Shown: piece after piece, positions 26,526-36,812 of the stretch
How the letters are laid out: every line of letters starts with the position of its first letter
Numbering within the stretch: the stretch's first letter is position 1
Assembly: GCF_000739635.1 (NCBI RefSeq)
Contig: NZ_BATQ01000016.1
Coordinates: forward strand, 1-64,000
DNA from: Verrucomicrobium sp. BvORR034
Lineage (GTDB): Bacteria; Verrucomicrobiota; Verrucomicrobiia; Verrucomicrobiales; Verrucomicrobiaceae
Length of the DNA stretch: 64,000 nt
Direction of reading: 5' to 3'
Made by a program: the position numbers and the translations under genes
The notes under the pieces: model-generated
Databases searched by the model: none
Seen by the model: the letters and a program-made list of their open reading frames with translations, nothing else
What the model was told of the DNA's origin: nothing

Positions 26526-26563
26526 TTTCGAAAACTTTCGCAAACTTTCGTTAATTCACGAAA
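26526..26563 (+). promoter_or_regulatory. Phased TTTCG operator for the DeoR-type regulator
   Basis: Three TTTCG boxes start at 26526, 26536 and 26546, exactly 10 bp apart, and an inverted box CGAAA lies at 26559-26563. The array sits directly before the fruA ATG (26571) and between the divergent regulator and fruA. Direct repeats of TTTC-type boxes on one face of the helix are usual for DeoR-family operators. Confidence 0.7.
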
Positions 26564-26570
26564 ATAGCCG

Positions 26571-28322
26571 ATGAAAATTGCCGCACTCACTTCCTGTCCC
26601 ACCGGTGTCGCCCATACCTTCATGGCGGCAGAGGCATTGAAAAAGGCCGCTGCCATCATGGGGCATACCATCCGGGTGGAGACCCAGGGGGCGCAAGGCA
26701 CCCGGGACGCTCTGACGGAAGCGGAGATCGCGGAGGCCGATGTGGTGATTCTCGCCGCTGACGTCCGGGCGGATGTGGGGCGCTTCGCGGGCAAGCCCAC
26801 CTTGGAGACCTCCACAAGCGAGGCCATTCGTCATACTCGCGAGGTGATCGAACGAAGTATGGCCATTGTGCCTGCTCGGCAGGAGGTCGCTGCATCGGTG
26901 GACTCTGCTGCTCCGGCCGTCGTGGCCCCGGTGGTGACTGGCGGCAAGAAGCTCGTCGGCATCACCTCCTGCCCCACGGGGATCGCCCACACCTTTATGG
27001 CCGCCGAGGCGTTGCAGAAGGCCGCCAAGGCCCTGGGACATGAGATCAAGGTGGAGACGCAAGGCTCCGTGGGGGCGAAGAACCAACTGACCCCTGAGGA
27101 CATCGCCGCGGCGGATGCGGTGGTCATTGCCGCCGATGCCAAGGTGGACACGTCCCGCTTTGCCGGGAAGCCGCTCTTCATGACGGGCACCAAGCATGCG
27201 ATGCACAAGGGCAAGGAGGTCATCGAGACCGCGCTGAAACAACCCGTCAGTACCGGAGGCGATCTGGTGAGCGCGATGGAGCAGGCGAAGGCGGAGCGGT
27301 CCAAGTCCCGCACGGGCCCCTACAAGCACCTGATGACGGGAGTTTCCTATATGCTGCCCATCGTGATTGCGGGTGGTCTGGCCATCGCGCTTGCGTTTGC
27401 TTTCGGTGGCATTTACGCGGGCGATCAAAAGGGCACGCTGGCCGCGGCGTTGAGCCAGATCGGCGGGGGTGCGGCCTTCAGCCTCTTCGTCGCGGTGCTC
27501 TCCGGCTTCATTGCCTACTCGATCGCGGACCGGCCTGGCATTGCGCCTGGCATGGTGGGTGGATTGCTGGCGCAGAATCTCGGAGCGGGTTTCCTGGGCG
27601 GCATCGTTTCCGGTTTCCTGGCGGGCTATCTCACGCGCTTCCTGGCGGAGAAGATCAAGCTGCCCAACACGCTGGAGGGGCTGAAGCCGGTGCTCATCCT
27701 GCCGTTTCTCTCGACCATCATTGTGGGCCTGCTCATGATCTTTGTGATCGCGCCGCCAGTGCAGGGGGCGCTGAATGCGATGACGGAATGGCTCAACAGC
27801 ATGCGCGGGACGAATGCGGCGCTGCTGGGCATCATCCTCGGTGCCATGATGGCGTTCGACATGGGCGGGCCGATCAACAAGGCGGCGTACACGTTCTCCG
27901 TCGGGCTGCTGGCCAGCAAGGTGTACACGCCGATGGCGGCGACGATGGCGGCCGGGATGACGCCGCCGCTGGGCCTGGCACTGGCGTGTTTCCTCTTTAA
28001 AAACCGCTTCGATGCGGAGGAGCGCACGGCAGGTACACCCGCCCTGGTGCTGGGCTTTTCCTTCATCACGGAGGGAGCCATCCCCTTCGCGGCCAAGGAT
28101 CCCCTTCGTGTCATTCCGGCGCTGGTGCTGGGCTCGGCAGTGGCAGGGGCCATCTCCATGGCCAGCAATGTGCAGCTCCTGGTGCCGCACGGCGGGATCT
28201 TCGCTGCGATGATCCCCGGTGCGGTGACCAATCTGGTGCCTTACCTCATCGCCATCGTGGCCGGCACTGCCGTCACCACCACCGCCCTGTTCTTCCTCAA
28301 ACGCCCTGTTGTGTCCGCATGA
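26571..28322 (+). CDS. fruA: PTS fructose-specific EIIB'BC component
   Basis: This membrane permease takes up fructose and phosphorylates it to fructose-1-phosphate. It has 583 residues with two EIIB domains in tandem. The first begins [20 protein letters not shown] (Cys9) and the second has the same motif with Cys134. The EIIC membrane domain from about residue 245 has about eight to ten hydrophobic segments and the GGPINKAAY motif. Both Cys are intact, although in E. coli FruA only one of the EIIB domains is essential. The stop overlaps the next start (ATGA), so it is coupled to the EIIA-HPr-EI fusion. Confidence 0.95.
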   Translation: MKIAALTSCPTGVAHTFMAAEALKKAAAIMGHTIRVETQGAQGTRDALTEAEIAEADVVILAADVRADVGRFAGKPTLETSTSEAIRHTREVIERSMAIVPARQEVAASVDSAAPAVVAPVVTGGKKLVGITSCPTGIAHTFMAAEALQKAAKALGHEIKVETQGSVGAKNQLTPEDIAAADAVVIAADAKVDTSRFAGKPLFMTGTKHAMHKGKEVIETALKQPVSTGGDLVSAMEQAKAERSKSRTGPYKHLMTGVSYMLPIVIAGGLAIALAFAFGGIYAGDQKGTLAAALSQIGGGAAFSLFVAVLSGFIAYSIADRPGIAPGMVGGLLAQNLGAGFLGGIVSGFLAGYLTRFLAEKIKLPNTLEGLKPVLILPFLSTIIVGLLMIFVIAPPVQGALNAMTEWLNSMRGTNAALLGIILGAMMAFDMGGPINKAAYTFSVGLLASKVYTPMAATMAAGMTPPLGLALACFLFKNRFDAEERTAGTPALVLGFSFITEGAIPFAAKDPLRVIPALVLGSAVAGAISMASNVQLLVPHGGIFAAMIPGAVTNLVPYLIAIVAGTAVTTTALFFLKRPVVSA

Positions 28323-30850
28323 GTTCCCGTTCTTTCCCGAAACCACCGGCCGGAACCGCCGTCTTCACCGAACCTACGCACGCCATGATCACCCTCGCGC
28401 CGCAAAACATCCGCCTGCAGGCCAGTGCCCGAACCAAAGAGGAGGCCATCCGGGCCGCCGGCCAGGTGCTGGTGGACTGCGGGGCCATCGCCCCGGGCTA
28501 TGTGGACAGCATGATGGGCCGAGAGCGCCAGGCGAACACCTACCTGAGCCACGGCATCGCCATCCCGCACGGCATGCCGCAGGACCGGGAGCTGATCCAT
28601 CGCACGGCCATCTCTGTGGTGCAGGTGCCGGACGGCGTGACCTGGAACGACGGCCAGACGGTGCGGCTGATCGTGGGCATCGCGGCGAAGTCGGATGAGC
28701 ATCTGGGCATCCTGGCGGCGCTGACGGATGTGCTGGACGATGCCGGGGCCGCCGACCGTCTTGCCCATACCTCGAACCCACAGGACATTATCGCCGCTCT
28801 CTCCAGAAGACAGGAGACGGGCGGGGCGGGCGCGGATCTCGCTGGAGCGAAAGAGGTGGAGGTCATCATGGCCTGCAGTGCGGGATTGCATGCCCGGCCG
28901 GCCACGTTCTTCGTGGAAGTGGCGTCGAAGTTCTCCTCAGACATCGCGGTGAAGTTCGGGGAAAAAACGGCCAACGGCAAGGCCATGGCCTCGCTGCTGA
29001 AGCTGGGTGTGCCCGGCGGGGCGAGCGTGCGCATTCAGGCAGCTGGGGCCGATGCCGACGCGGCGCTCAAGGCGCTGGCGGAAGCGGTGGCTGCGGGCCT
29101 GGGCGATGAAGAGGAGGAAGATCTGGTCCCCGCAGCGGGAGCGATGGCGGCCTGGACGGCCCATTCCTATGGCCGGGCGATCACCGGGGTCTCGGCCTCG
29201 CCAGGACTGGCGATTGGGCGGCTCCACATCTTCCAGCCCACCCGGTTGTTCTTCAGCGACTCGGCGCAGAATCTGGAGCTGGAAAAACGCTCACTGATCG
29301 GGGCTCTCGACGCGGCCCGCATTCAGCTCGACGAGATCCACGACGCCGTGATGGCCCGATGTGGCAAGTCCAAGGCGGCCATCTTCAAGGCGCATCAGGC
29401 ATTGCTGGATGATGAGGACCTCCTTCATGAGGTGCAGGTGCGCATCGACTCCGGGCGCAGTGCCGCATGGTCCTGGCAGCACAGCATTGAGAACCGCGTG
29501 GTGGAGATGCGCCAGATCGCGGACGAGCGGATCGCAGCCCGCGCGGTGGACCTGCACGATGTGGGGCAGCGCGTGCTGCGCCTGCTGGCGGGTGCGGATC
29601 ACGATACGTCTCTGCCGGAAGGGGAACCGGTGATCTTGGTGGCAGATGATCTCACGCCTTCAGACACAGCCAAGCTCGATCCCAACCGTGTGCTCGGCCT
29701 GTGTACTGCCTCCGGTGGGCCGACCTCCCACACAGCCATCATTGCCCGCTCGCTGGATATTCCGGCGGTGGTCGGCGCAGGGCAGGCCGTGCTGGAGCAG
29801 ACCAACGGCATTCTCTGTATCCTGGACGGCGCGACGGGGCAGTTGTACATCGAACCCAGCGCCCAGGACATCGAGTCCGCCCGCCAGTATCAGCAGGATC
29901 TGCACTCCCGTCGTGAAGACGAAGCAGCGGCCCGCTATCAGCCCGCGATGCTGACGGATGGTCATCGTGTGGAGGTGGTGGCGAACATCGGCAAGGTGGC
30001 CGAGGCCGCGGCGGCGGTGGAGGCGGGAGCGGAAGGTGTGGGCCTGCTGCGCACGGAGTTCTTCTTCCTGGACCGCGATGCGCCGCCCTCTGAAGAGGAG
30101 CAGTATGAGGCCTATCGCACGATGATCGAGGCACTCAACGGACTGCCGCTCATCATTCGCACGCTGGACATTGGTGGTGACAAAGTGTTGCCCTATCTGC
30201 CACTGGCGGAGGAGGAGAATCCCTTCCTGGGAGTGCGGGGCATCCGGCTCTGTCTGCGCAAGCCGGAGATCTTCATCCCGCAACTGCGTGCCATCTATCG
30301 GGCGTCAGTGCATGGGCCGGTGAAGATCATGTTCCCGATGATTGCCACGCTGGAAGACCTGCGCGCGGCGCGGGAGATGGCAGAACAGGTGCGCCAGGAA
30401 CTGGGCGTCGCGCCGGTGGAGATCGGCATCATGATCGAGGTGCCCTCGGCAGTGATGATGGCGCATGAACTGGCGCGCGAGACAGACTTCTTTTCCATCG
30501 GCACCAACGACCTCACGCAGTATGTCCTGGCCATGGACCGCATGCACCCCGCGCTGGCGAAGCAGGTGGACGGCCTGCACCCGGCGGTGCTGCGCATGGT
30601 GGACCTCACGGTGAAAGCTGCGCAGAAGTGCGGCAAGTGGGTGGGCGTGTGCGGCGGCGTGGCAGGGGATCCGCTGGGTGCGGCCATCCTCACTGGACTG
30701 GGCGTGGCGGAGCTGAGCATGGCCGTGCCGAGTGTGGCTGCGGTGAAGGCACGGCTGAGGGAGCTCTCCCTGCCTGCGGCCCAGAAACTGGCGCGGCGCG
30801 CTCTGGCCTGTGCCAGTGCCACAGAGGTGCGGGCCCTGGCCGTGGGTTGA
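28319..30850 (+). CDS. fruB: Fused EIIA(Fru)-HPr-EI multiphosphoryl transfer protein
   Basis: The 843-residue fusion carries every soluble PTS step from PEP to FruA. EIIA-Fru occupies residues about 25-170, with active His84 in AIPHG. HPr occupies about 180-265, with His191 in [10 protein letters not shown]. Enzyme I occupies about 280-835, with His near 471 in [13 protein letters not shown], the PEP site [10 protein letters not shown] and the C-terminal [14 protein letters not shown]. The layout matches the FruB/MTP proteins of Pseudomonas and Rhodobacter. The ATG at 28319 overlaps fruA; an internal ATG at 28385 is also plausible because the first 22 residues look unstructured. It makes the system independent of a separate ptsHI. 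Confidence 0.95.
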   Translation: MSSRSFPKPPAGTAVFTEPTHAMITLAPQNIRLQASARTKEEAIRAAGQVLVDCGAIAPGYVDSMMGRERQANTYLSHGIAIPHGMPQDRELIHRTAISVVQVPDGVTWNDGQTVRLIVGIAAKSDEHLGILAALTDVLDDAGAADRLAHTSNPQDIIAALSRRQETGGAGADLAGAKEVEVIMACSAGLHARPATFFVEVASKFSSDIAVKFGEKTANGKAMASLLKLGVPGGASVRIQAAGADADAALKALAEAVAAGLGDEEEEDLVPAAGAMAAWTAHSYGRAITGVSASPGLAIGRLHIFQPTRLFFSDSAQNLELEKRSLIGALDAARIQLDEIHDAVMARCGKSKAAIFKAHQALLDDEDLLHEVQVRIDSGRSAAWSWQHSIENRVVEMRQIADERIAARAVDLHDVGQRVLRLLAGADHDTSLPEGEPVILVADDLTPSDTAKLDPNRVLGLCTASGGPTSHTAIIARSLDIPAVVGAGQAVLEQTNGILCILDGATGQLYIEPSAQDIESARQYQQDLHSRREDEAAARYQPAMLTDGHRVEVVANIGKVAEAAAAVEAGAEGVGLLRTEFFFLDRDAPPSEEEQYEAYRTMIEALNGLPLIIRTLDIGGDKVLPYLPLAEEENPFLGVRGIRLCLRKPEIFIPQLRAIYRASVHGPVKIMFPMIATLEDLRAAREMAEQVRQELGVAPVEIGIMIEVPSAVMMAHELARETDFFSIGTNDLTQYVLAMDRMHPALAKQVDGLHPAVLRMVDLTVKAAQKCGKWVGVCGGVAGDPLGAAILTGLGVAELSMAVPSVAAVKARLRELSLPAAQKLARRALACASATEVRALAVG

Positions 30851-30881
30851 GGACTGGCAGCAAATAAAGACACTCTATTTC

Positions 30882-31811
30882 ATGAACCCAGCGGACATCA
30901 TCACTATCACCCTCAATCCGGCCATCGACCGGACCATCACCATCCCGCAGTTCACTGCCGGGGAGGTGAACCGGGTGGAGCATGTGCGGGACAATCCCGG
31001 GGGCAAAGGAGTCAACGTGGCCTCCTCCCTGGCAGACCTCGGCCACCGGGTGGTGGCCACAGGGTTGCTCGGGCGGGAGAACAGCGGCCCTTTTGAGGAG
31101 CTCTTTACACAGAAGAACATCGAGGACGCCTTCATTCGTCTGCCGGGTTCCACGCGGGTGGGCATCAAGATCCTGGACCCGGTGAAGCGACAGACCACAG
31201 ACATCAACTTCCCCGGCCTGGCACCGACGCGGGAGGATGTGGCAGCCCTGCGTGAGCGCATCGAGACCCTGACAGCCCCTTGGTACGTGCTGGCAGGAAG
31301 CCTGCCTGCGGGACTCGATGCCAAAGAGTATTTCCGGCTGGTGCAGACGATCCACGGGCGGGGCGGTCGCGTCATGCTGGACACCAGCGGTGCTCCGCTG
31401 CTGGAGGCCCTTGTCGCCTGTCCCGATGCGATCAAACCCAATGCGGACGAACTGGGGGCCATGCTGGGCCGGTCTCTGGACTCGCATGATGAGGTGGTGG
31501 CCGCGGCCCGGGAGCTGGTGCAACAAGGCGTGAGTCTGGTGGTTGTTTCCATGGGCGCGAAGGGGGCGGTGTTTGTCACCGCTGACTCGGTCGTCACCGC
31601 CTGTCCGCCGCACATGGAAGTGCGCAGCACCGTGGGCGCTGGTGACGCGATGGTGGCGGGCACGGTCTCCGGCTTGTTGCGTGGACTGCCGCTGCCAGAG
31701 GTGGCTCGCCTGGCCACGGCCAGCTCCATGGATGTCCTGTCGCGGCCTGAACCGGGCCTGCCCTCTGAAGTGAATTTCGATGCGCTGCTCGCCAGCGTGA
31801 CCATTACCTGA
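30882..31811 (+). CDS. fruK: 1-phosphofructokinase
   Basis: This enzyme phosphorylates fructose-1-phosphate to fructose-1,6-bisphosphate with ATP. The 309 residues belong to the PfkB/ribokinase fold. Visible marks are the N-terminal ITLNPAIDRTI, the substrate motif NPGGKGVNVASSLADLG, and the C-terminal anion-hole and catalytic-base motif STVGAGDAMVAGTVSG. Start 30882 is chosen by family alignment; 24 upstream in-frame codons overlap fruB's end. It is the third gene of the fru operon. Confidence 0.95.
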   Translation: MNPADIITITLNPAIDRTITIPQFTAGEVNRVEHVRDNPGGKGVNVASSLADLGHRVVATGLLGRENSGPFEELFTQKNIEDAFIRLPGSTRVGIKILDPVKRQTTDINFPGLAPTREDVAALRERIETLTAPWYVLAGSLPAGLDAKEYFRLVQTIHGRGGRVMLDTSGAPLLEALVACPDAIKPNADELGAMLGRSLDSHDEVVAAARELVQQGVSLVVVSMGAKGAVFVTADSVVTACPPHMEVRSTVGAGDAMVAGTVSGLLRGLPLPEVARLATASSMDVLSRPEPGLPSEVNFDALLASVTIT

Positions 31812-31997
31812 TCCCAACTGCGTCCTCCGCATCCTCAAGACGGAGGCCTTACCACACTCTCATCGTCCCAAGCAAAGCAAACACGGCGGCCTGCCGTGGC
31901 GGGAGATCTCGCGCCTGTGCCCTACGCCAACCTGCTTTCCCCCCGACTCGACTCACTCAACTCAAACTAAACCGCAACTGCCTCTACCGAACTGAAT

Positions 31998-33296
31998 ATG
32001 AAACACACCTCCCTGTCACTTCTGGTTGCAGCGTTCGCTGCCCTGCCTGCGCCCGCGCTCCTGGCGGGAACTCCGGCCGATGCCGTCACTCCCGCTGCGC
32101 CCTCATCCACCCGCTGGGTGGATGGCGACTCCTTCACCGGAGACTGGGGCGGTCTGCGCACCGATCTCGCGGCCTGGGGCCTCACGGTGGATGCGTATTA
32201 CGTCAACAACTTCGCGGGCAATGTCTCCGGAGGTTTTGACCAGGGCTCAGAGTATGCGGACAACGCGTATCTGGGACTGCTCTTCGACCTGGAAAAGATC
32301 TGGGGCTGGGACGGAGCGACCTTTCTCGTCAGCGGCATCAATCGCTCAGGTGACAGCATCACGGCGAACTACGTGGGCAGCCAGTATGACTCCATGCAGG
32401 TGGTCGGAGGGCAGACGATCTTCCTCTATCAGGTGCTCTTTGAGCAGAAGTGGGCGGATGACCGCGCTTCCCTCAAGATCGGCCGCTTCAGTGCCTCGGA
32501 CGACTTCAACACGTCCTCGCTCTACGGCTACTACATGAGCAATGCGTTCGACGGGAACCTGCGTGCGGTGTTGTTCAACACGCAATTCTCCGCCTATCCC
32601 TTCGCCACCTGGGGGGCGCGGGTGCGGTTCGACCCTACGCCGGAATCGAACCTCCAGTTCGGCATCTTTCAGGCGCAGGACGATGTGTTTGACCGTGACC
32701 TGCATGGCCTGGACTTCGGCGTGGAATCCGGTGACGGCGTGTGGATGATCACGCAGCTAGGCTGGACGCCAACCTTTGGCGGCGATGAGAAGACGGGGCT
32801 GCCCGGGCACTACTGGTTTGGTGCCTACTACTCGCCGTGGGAAGGGTACACACAGTTCCGCACCGGGGACAAGGTGGGGGACTCGTACGGCTTCTATGTG
32901 CATGGGGACCAGATGGTGTATCGGGAGGCGGCGGGTAGCGATCAGGGGCTGGTGCTCTGGAGCGCGGTGACGCATGACCCGAACGAGGACATCGCCATTG
33001 TGCCGTTTCAGGTGAACGTGGGCGCGGTATATCGCGGGCTCATCCCTGGGCGTGATCGCGACGCGACCATCCTGGGTTTTGCCTACGGCAAGTTCAGCGA
33101 TGATTACGCAGATGTGGTGGAGGCCCGCGGGGACGGCCGGCCCAAGCATGAGATCGTGCTGGAGGCGGCGTATCGGTATGAGCTCACCAAGTTTGCTTAT
33201 GTACAGCCGGGGGTGCAGTACGTCATCCGACCCGGCGGAACCGGGCAAATCGGTGACGCACTCGTACTGGGTCTGCAAATGGGCATTAAATTTTAA
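31998..33296 (+). CDS. OprB-like carbohydrate-selective outer membrane porin
   Basis: The 432-residue protein has a signal peptide (residues 1-23, ending near LLAG) and a beta-barrel sequence pattern. It shows the OprB opening GDWGGLRTDLAAWGLTVDAY and the C-terminal AYRYELTKFAYVQPGVQYVI, ending LQMGIKF with a terminal Phe, as in outer membrane barrels. OprB porins pass sugars across the outer membrane. It lies 186 bp after fruK, and its stop overlaps the glpX start (TAATG). This context suggests it supplies fructose or a similar sugar to FruA; sugar specificity is inferred. Confidence 0.9.
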   Translation: MKHTSLSLLVAAFAALPAPALLAGTPADAVTPAAPSSTRWVDGDSFTGDWGGLRTDLAAWGLTVDAYYVNNFAGNVSGGFDQGSEYADNAYLGLLFDLEKIWGWDGATFLVSGINRSGDSITANYVGSQYDSMQVVGGQTIFLYQVLFEQKWADDRASLKIGRFSASDDFNTSSLYGYYMSNAFDGNLRAVLFNTQFSAYPFATWGARVRFDPTPESNLQFGIFQAQDDVFDRDLHGLDFGVESGDGVWMITQLGWTPTFGGDEKTGLPGHYWFGAYYSPWEGYTQFRTGDKVGDSYGFYVHGDQMVYREAAGSDQGLVLWSAVTHDPNEDIAIVPFQVNVGAVYRGLIPGRDRDATILGFAYGKFSDDYADVVEARGDGRPKHEIVLEAAYRYELTKFAYVQPGVQYVIRPGGTGQIGDALVLGLQMGIKF

Positions 33297-34408
33297 TGCA
33301 CAAAGGTCGCATGGCGATACAACTAGGCAAAATGATGACTGAACTGACGTCCAACCGCGATATCGAGCGCCTGATCCAGCTCGACTTCCTCCGTGCCACG
33401 GAAGTGGCCGCCCTCAACGTGATGAAATGGGTGGGGAAGGGGAACAAGGAGGCTGCCGATGAAGCGGCTTGCGACGCCATTCGCGGGATGTTCGACCTCA
33501 TGAACATCCGCGGTGAGGTGGTGATCGGTGAGGGCATCAAGGACGAGGCTCCGGGCATCTTCAAAGGGGAGAAGGTGGGCACCTGGCTGGCAGGCACGCC
33601 CAAGTTCCACGTGGCGCTGGACCCCGTGGACGGCACCACGAACTGCAGCAAAGGCATGCCCAACTCCATCTCCTGTATCGCGGCGGTGAAGGTGGACGAC
33701 GGCGAAGAGGCCCACCTGCTGGACATCCCGGCGTTTTACATGCGGAAGCTGGCCTATCCCCAGGTGGTGCGGCGTGCGTGGATGGCCGATCCCTCCCTGC
33801 CCATCAGTGTGGACGCTCCCATCAAGGAAGTGCTTCCGGTGGTGGCGAAGCTGCTTGGCAAGTCCGTGCGTGACGTCACGGTGATGGTGCTGGACCGCCC
33901 GCGAAACCAGGATCTGGTGGATGACATCCGGAGCATGGGTGCCTCCCTGCGCATGATCGCGGACGGCGACATCACAGCCTGTCTGGCCCCGGCTCTACAA
34001 GGCTCGGGCATTGACCTGTACTGCGGCATCGGCGGTGCGCCAGAGGGCGTGCTGGCAGCTGCAGCATTGCGCTGCCTCGGTGGCGGCATGCAGGGCAAGA
34101 TCTGGCCTGCCAATGATCGTGAGAAGCAGTCTTTGATCGATGCGGGCTGGGGCCACCGGCTGGACGAGGTGTTCCGCTCCCGCGACCTGGCCTTTGCCGA
34201 TGAGATCATCTTCTGCGCCACCGGCATCAGTGACAGTCCCCTGCTCCGCGGCGTGCGCGTGCAGGGCCACACCGCCACGACGCACAGCGTGCTCATGCGG
34301 GCGAAGAACCACACCGTGCGGTTCATTGAAACCCACCACGACCTGGAGGCGAAGACCATCCACCTGCGCTCCTCGAAGCAGGAGGTGTTCCTCAACCAGC
34401 CGGGTTGA
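33296..34408 (+). CDS. glpX: Class II fructose-1,6-bisphosphatase (GlpX)
   Basis: GlpX hydrolyses fructose-1,6-bisphosphate to fructose-6-phosphate in gluconeogenesis. The 370 residues show the family blocks VGKGNKEAADEAACDAIRGM, IGEGIKDEAP, the metal and substrate motif ALDPVDGTTNCSKGMPNS, and the GIGGAPEGVLAAAALRCLGG loop. The ATG overlaps the porin stop (TAATG); an ATG at 33311 preceded by AAAGG is an alternative. Placing a bisphosphatase after fruK fits the need to turn fructose-1,6-bisphosphate back into hexose phosphate and the pentose pathway (zwf is in the same window) during growth on fructose. Confidence 0.95.
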   Translation: MHKGRMAIQLGKMMTELTSNRDIERLIQLDFLRATEVAALNVMKWVGKGNKEAADEAACDAIRGMFDLMNIRGEVVIGEGIKDEAPGIFKGEKVGTWLAGTPKFHVALDPVDGTTNCSKGMPNSISCIAAVKVDDGEEAHLLDIPAFYMRKLAYPQVVRRAWMADPSLPISVDAPIKEVLPVVAKLLGKSVRDVTVMVLDRPRNQDLVDDIRSMGASLRMIADGDITACLAPALQGSGIDLYCGIGGAPEGVLAAAALRCLGGGMQGKIWPANDREKQSLIDAGWGHRLDEVFRSRDLAFADEIIFCATGISDSPLLRGVRVQGHTATTHSVLMRAKNHTVRFIETHHDLEAKTIHLRSSKQEVFLNQPG

Positions 34409-34474
34409 CGGGCAGGGCGGCTGAGAAGCGGTGGGTGCATTTCCTGAACCCGGAGGGGGGCTTTGTGTCCCCTC

Positions 34475-34635
34475 AAGGAGCGGCGGTTTGTGCTTGCACA
34501 ACCGCCGAGGGTGAGCGGAGTGGTTGACCGCCGAATGCATCACCGCTTGATGCGGTCTTGCCGCTCCTTTTTGCTTGGAAGCTCTTCTGCACGGGCAACC
34601 ACCGGCGGTTGTGCAAGCACAAACCGCCGCTCCTT
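34475..34635. repeat. 161-bp element with perfect 33-bp terminal inverted repeats
   Basis: The left arm 34475-34507 and right arm 34603-34635 are exact reverse complements over 33 bp, around a 95-bp centre. Each arm is itself a hairpin (CGGCGGTT...AACCGCCG around GTGCTTGCAC). The centre contains another hairpin (GCATCA...TGATGC) and a pair GAGCGG...CCGCTC. The whole could fold as a cloverleaf. It has no gene and resembles a small non-autonomous mobile or REP-derived element. No target-site duplication is obvious. Confidence 0.7.
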
Positions 34636-35215
34636 GGGTCCCGTGCCGTTACGACCTTGAACCGGCGACTGAAGCGTATGCGCTGGCGCTTGAGCTGGGG
34701 GACGGATCAAGGGTGCAGTCACGGTTTGTAGAACTCACTTCGGAGTTCCGGCCTCCTGCCCGCGTACCCAGGGTGGCGGCTCGTGCCTCGCCTGACCCTG
34801 GGCTATTTTGTATGACGCCTTTGGCGTCGGGGTGCTCGTATGGGATGATGGTGAGGCCTGGATCTGACGCGCATGCTCCTTGCGGGAGCGACCGGCTCAA
34901 GGCATCTCATGGTGACCCCTCTAGGATCGAGGTGTGTCAATCAAGGGTGGCATGACGGTGATCTGGTGCGAGACAGCTTGCATCGTGGTCCCTGAAGTGC
35001 TCTTGAATGTGCTGGCGTGAGGCAGGATGCTTCCTTGAACCCGGAGGGTTCGCCACGAGTAGCCATGGGTGAAGCGAGCGGAGCGAGTGCAACCCATGGA
35101 AAACGACCAACCACCTGCTACCGCGGAGCGGCAGGCCAACCCGTTACGGTGAAAGGCGATGTGTGGCGACGGATGACCGCCGAAGCGGCTGTCGGCCACA
35201 TCTCCGCACCTCGCC
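34636..35215. other. Non-coding gap with small palindromes
   Basis: Between the inverted-repeat element and the next gene I find no convincing coding region. It contains short palindromic patches such as GACGCCTTTGGCGTC near 34816, and a segment starting GAACCCGGAGGGTTC near 35037 that echoes a sequence near 34446. It looks like accumulated repeat debris. Confidence 0.5.
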
Positions 35216-36388
35216 TCACTTCAGCGCCCGGTGCACATGCTCCAGGGCGAGGACGGTGTAGGCGGTCACCAGCACGGGATCGCTCTCCATCCAGCGGCCA
35301 GAGGTGCTGTTCTTCCACGAACCATCCGCGCCTTGCAGCTTGATGAGATGGCTGGCCAGGCCGGTGCGCCAGTCCACAGGGCCGGACTTGGTCTTTATCT
35401 GGTCCAGCCCCGCCGTGGCCAGGGCCTTGGCCATGGTGTGGTAGTAGTAGAACAACCCCTCCGCACCCATGCCGGGGTTCTCCTCCACCGAGTAGTTTTC
35501 CCCCAGCCACTGTAGCGCCCCCTGCACGCGGGGGTCATCCGGCGTGAGGCCGGCGTAGATGAAGCTGAGCATGCCCGCGTAGCTGATGCTGCCGTAGTAG
35601 CGCATGGCGACCGGGCCGCCCTTGGCATCCTTGCCTCCGCGGGGTTCGCCGGGTTCGCCGGGTTCGTAGGTGAAGGCGCCGAGGTTCTTCTTGTCATCGC
35701 CCGCCCATTTCTGGTCGTTGGATTTCGGACGGTTCTGGCAGCGCTCGATGAACTTGACCGCGGCGCCCCAGTTCAGGTCATCCTGCTTGTCCACGGGCTT
35801 GCCGGTGTCCTCCAGGAGCTTCTTGGAGAGGTAGAGCGCCTCCAGGGCGAACTGGGTGTTGGAAAGGTCCGCGTGGGCCGGTGAGCCAGGCTTGGAGGGG
35901 CCGTAGCCGAAGCCGCCGTCGAACGCGTTGTCCGCACTGCCCTTGGCGTCGTAGTCGTTCTGCTGTCCGGCCACGAACTTGCGGGCCTTGCGGATGATTT
36001 CCTCGTCCTCAGGCCGGTTGCGCAGGACCAGCGCCATCAGGGAGATGGAGGTGTTGTAGTTGGCGCGGCCCTTTGCGTAGATGCCGCCATCGGGTTGCAC
36101 GTTCTTGAGCAGGAAGGCATAGCCTTTATCGACCTCAGGGCCTGCGGAGGGCTTCCCGACCTGGGAGGGATCCTGCACGATGCCCGCCAGCACTAGCGCG
36201 CTCAGGGCGGGCTCCTGCGGCGTGGTCCAGTAGCCGCCCTCGGTGTTCTGCTGGGACTTGAGGAAAGCCACCCCGCGGGTGATGGCGGCCTGCACCTCAT
36301 CGCGCAGCTTCTGGGGGCTCTGGCCCTGGGCGGACAACGTGGCGGCACACAGGGTGAGAAGGATGAGGGTGCGGCGTGAGGTCTTCAT
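35216..36388 (-). CDS. Secreted terpene-cyclase-like (alpha-alpha barrel) repeat protein
   Basis: The 390-residue protein has a signal peptide (residues 1-20, TLILLTLCAATLSAQ). Its repeats are typical of the prenyltransferase and squalene-hopene cyclase alpha-toroid fold: FLKSQQNTEGGYW, LLKNVQPDGGIYA, FDGGFGYGPS, LGAFTYEP and LIKLQGADGSWKNS. There is no DxDD or DxDTA catalytic motif, so it is probably not a terpene cyclase. Members of this type are common and uncharacterised in planctomycetes and verrucomicrobia. A periplasmic or secreted location is inferred. It stands alone, with repeat-rich gaps on both sides. Start 36388 is set by the signal peptide. Confidence 0.8.
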   Translation of the reverse strand: MKTSRRTLILLTLCAATLSAQGQSPQKLRDEVQAAITRGVAFLKSQQNTEGGYWTTPQEPALSALVLAGIVQDPSQVGKPSAGPEVDKGYAFLLKNVQPDGGIYAKGRANYNTSISLMALVLRNRPEDEEIIRKARKFVAGQQNDYDAKGSADNAFDGGFGYGPSKPGSPAHADLSNTQFALEALYLSKKLLEDTGKPVDKQDDLNWGAAVKFIERCQNRPKSNDQKWAGDDKKNLGAFTYEPGEPGEPRGGKDAKGGPVAMRYYGSISYAGMLSFIYAGLTPDDPRVQGALQWLGENYSVEENPGMGAEGLFYYYHTMAKALATAGLDQIKTKSGPVDWRTGLASHLIKLQGADGSWKNSTSGRWMESDPVLVTAYTVLALEHVHRALK

Positions 36389-36523
36389 GGCGGGTGAAAA
36401 GACGCTGAACACTGAGAGTGGTACTCTAGGCGTTTGATTGCCGGGGCAAGGAACGGGTAGCGTAACACGGGTGAGCGTGGGCTGGGAAGAGGCTGTTTTG
36501 GGTGAGCTCAACGTGGGCCGACT

Positions 36524-36618
36524 CGTCGATTTCGTGCATTTCGTTCTTTTCGTACTTCGTACGGAGAATTTCAGCGCGTGGGATGGCCTGTCGATTTCGT
36601 GCATTTCGTACTTCGTAC
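36524..36618. repeat. Modular ACGAA repeat, two copies on the minus strand
   Basis: Two copies (36524-36562 and 36591-36618), read on the minus strand, are built of 9-nt words beginning ACGAA. The first has the order GT, AAAGA, AATGC, AATCG after ACGA-type starts; the second lacks the AAAGA word. The first copy is identical over 37 bp to the complement of the copy at 37369-37405. Confidence 0.75.
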
Positions 36619-36763
36619 AATGATTTGCGGAGGCGGCGGGGCGACCAGCTTGCCCCGGCCTGAGCAAGCTCTGCAGGCTGGCCAGTGAAGAGGTTGGGAT
36701 GTTTTGTTGTGATGTGATATGGAGAAAAAATCCATAGGGGAAAAACGCACGCGTTCCCCCTGA

Positions 36764-36793
36764 CTCTCTCTCTCTCTCTCTCTCGCTCTCTCT
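36764..36793. repeat. CT microsatellite
   Basis: CT is repeated about ten times (36764-36784), followed after one G by four more CT units (36786-36793). Such tracts are rare in GC-rich bacterial genomes. It lies in a non-coding stretch directly before a strong hairpin. Confidence 0.85.
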
Positions 36794-36812
36794 TAGAGAG
36801 ACGAGTTGGAGA

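Noticed and set aside
26556-28346. A 596-codon open frame opposite fruA
   Set aside because: Antisense of fruA, with the Arg/His/Gly-rich composition of a shadow frame.
34463-34660. Small open frames inside the inverted-repeat element
   Set aside because: They follow from the palindromes read on both strands; no start signal or family.
35216-36388. Squalene-hopene cyclase
   Set aside because: The protein has the repeat fold but is only 390 aa, secreted, and lacks the catalytic DxDD motif.
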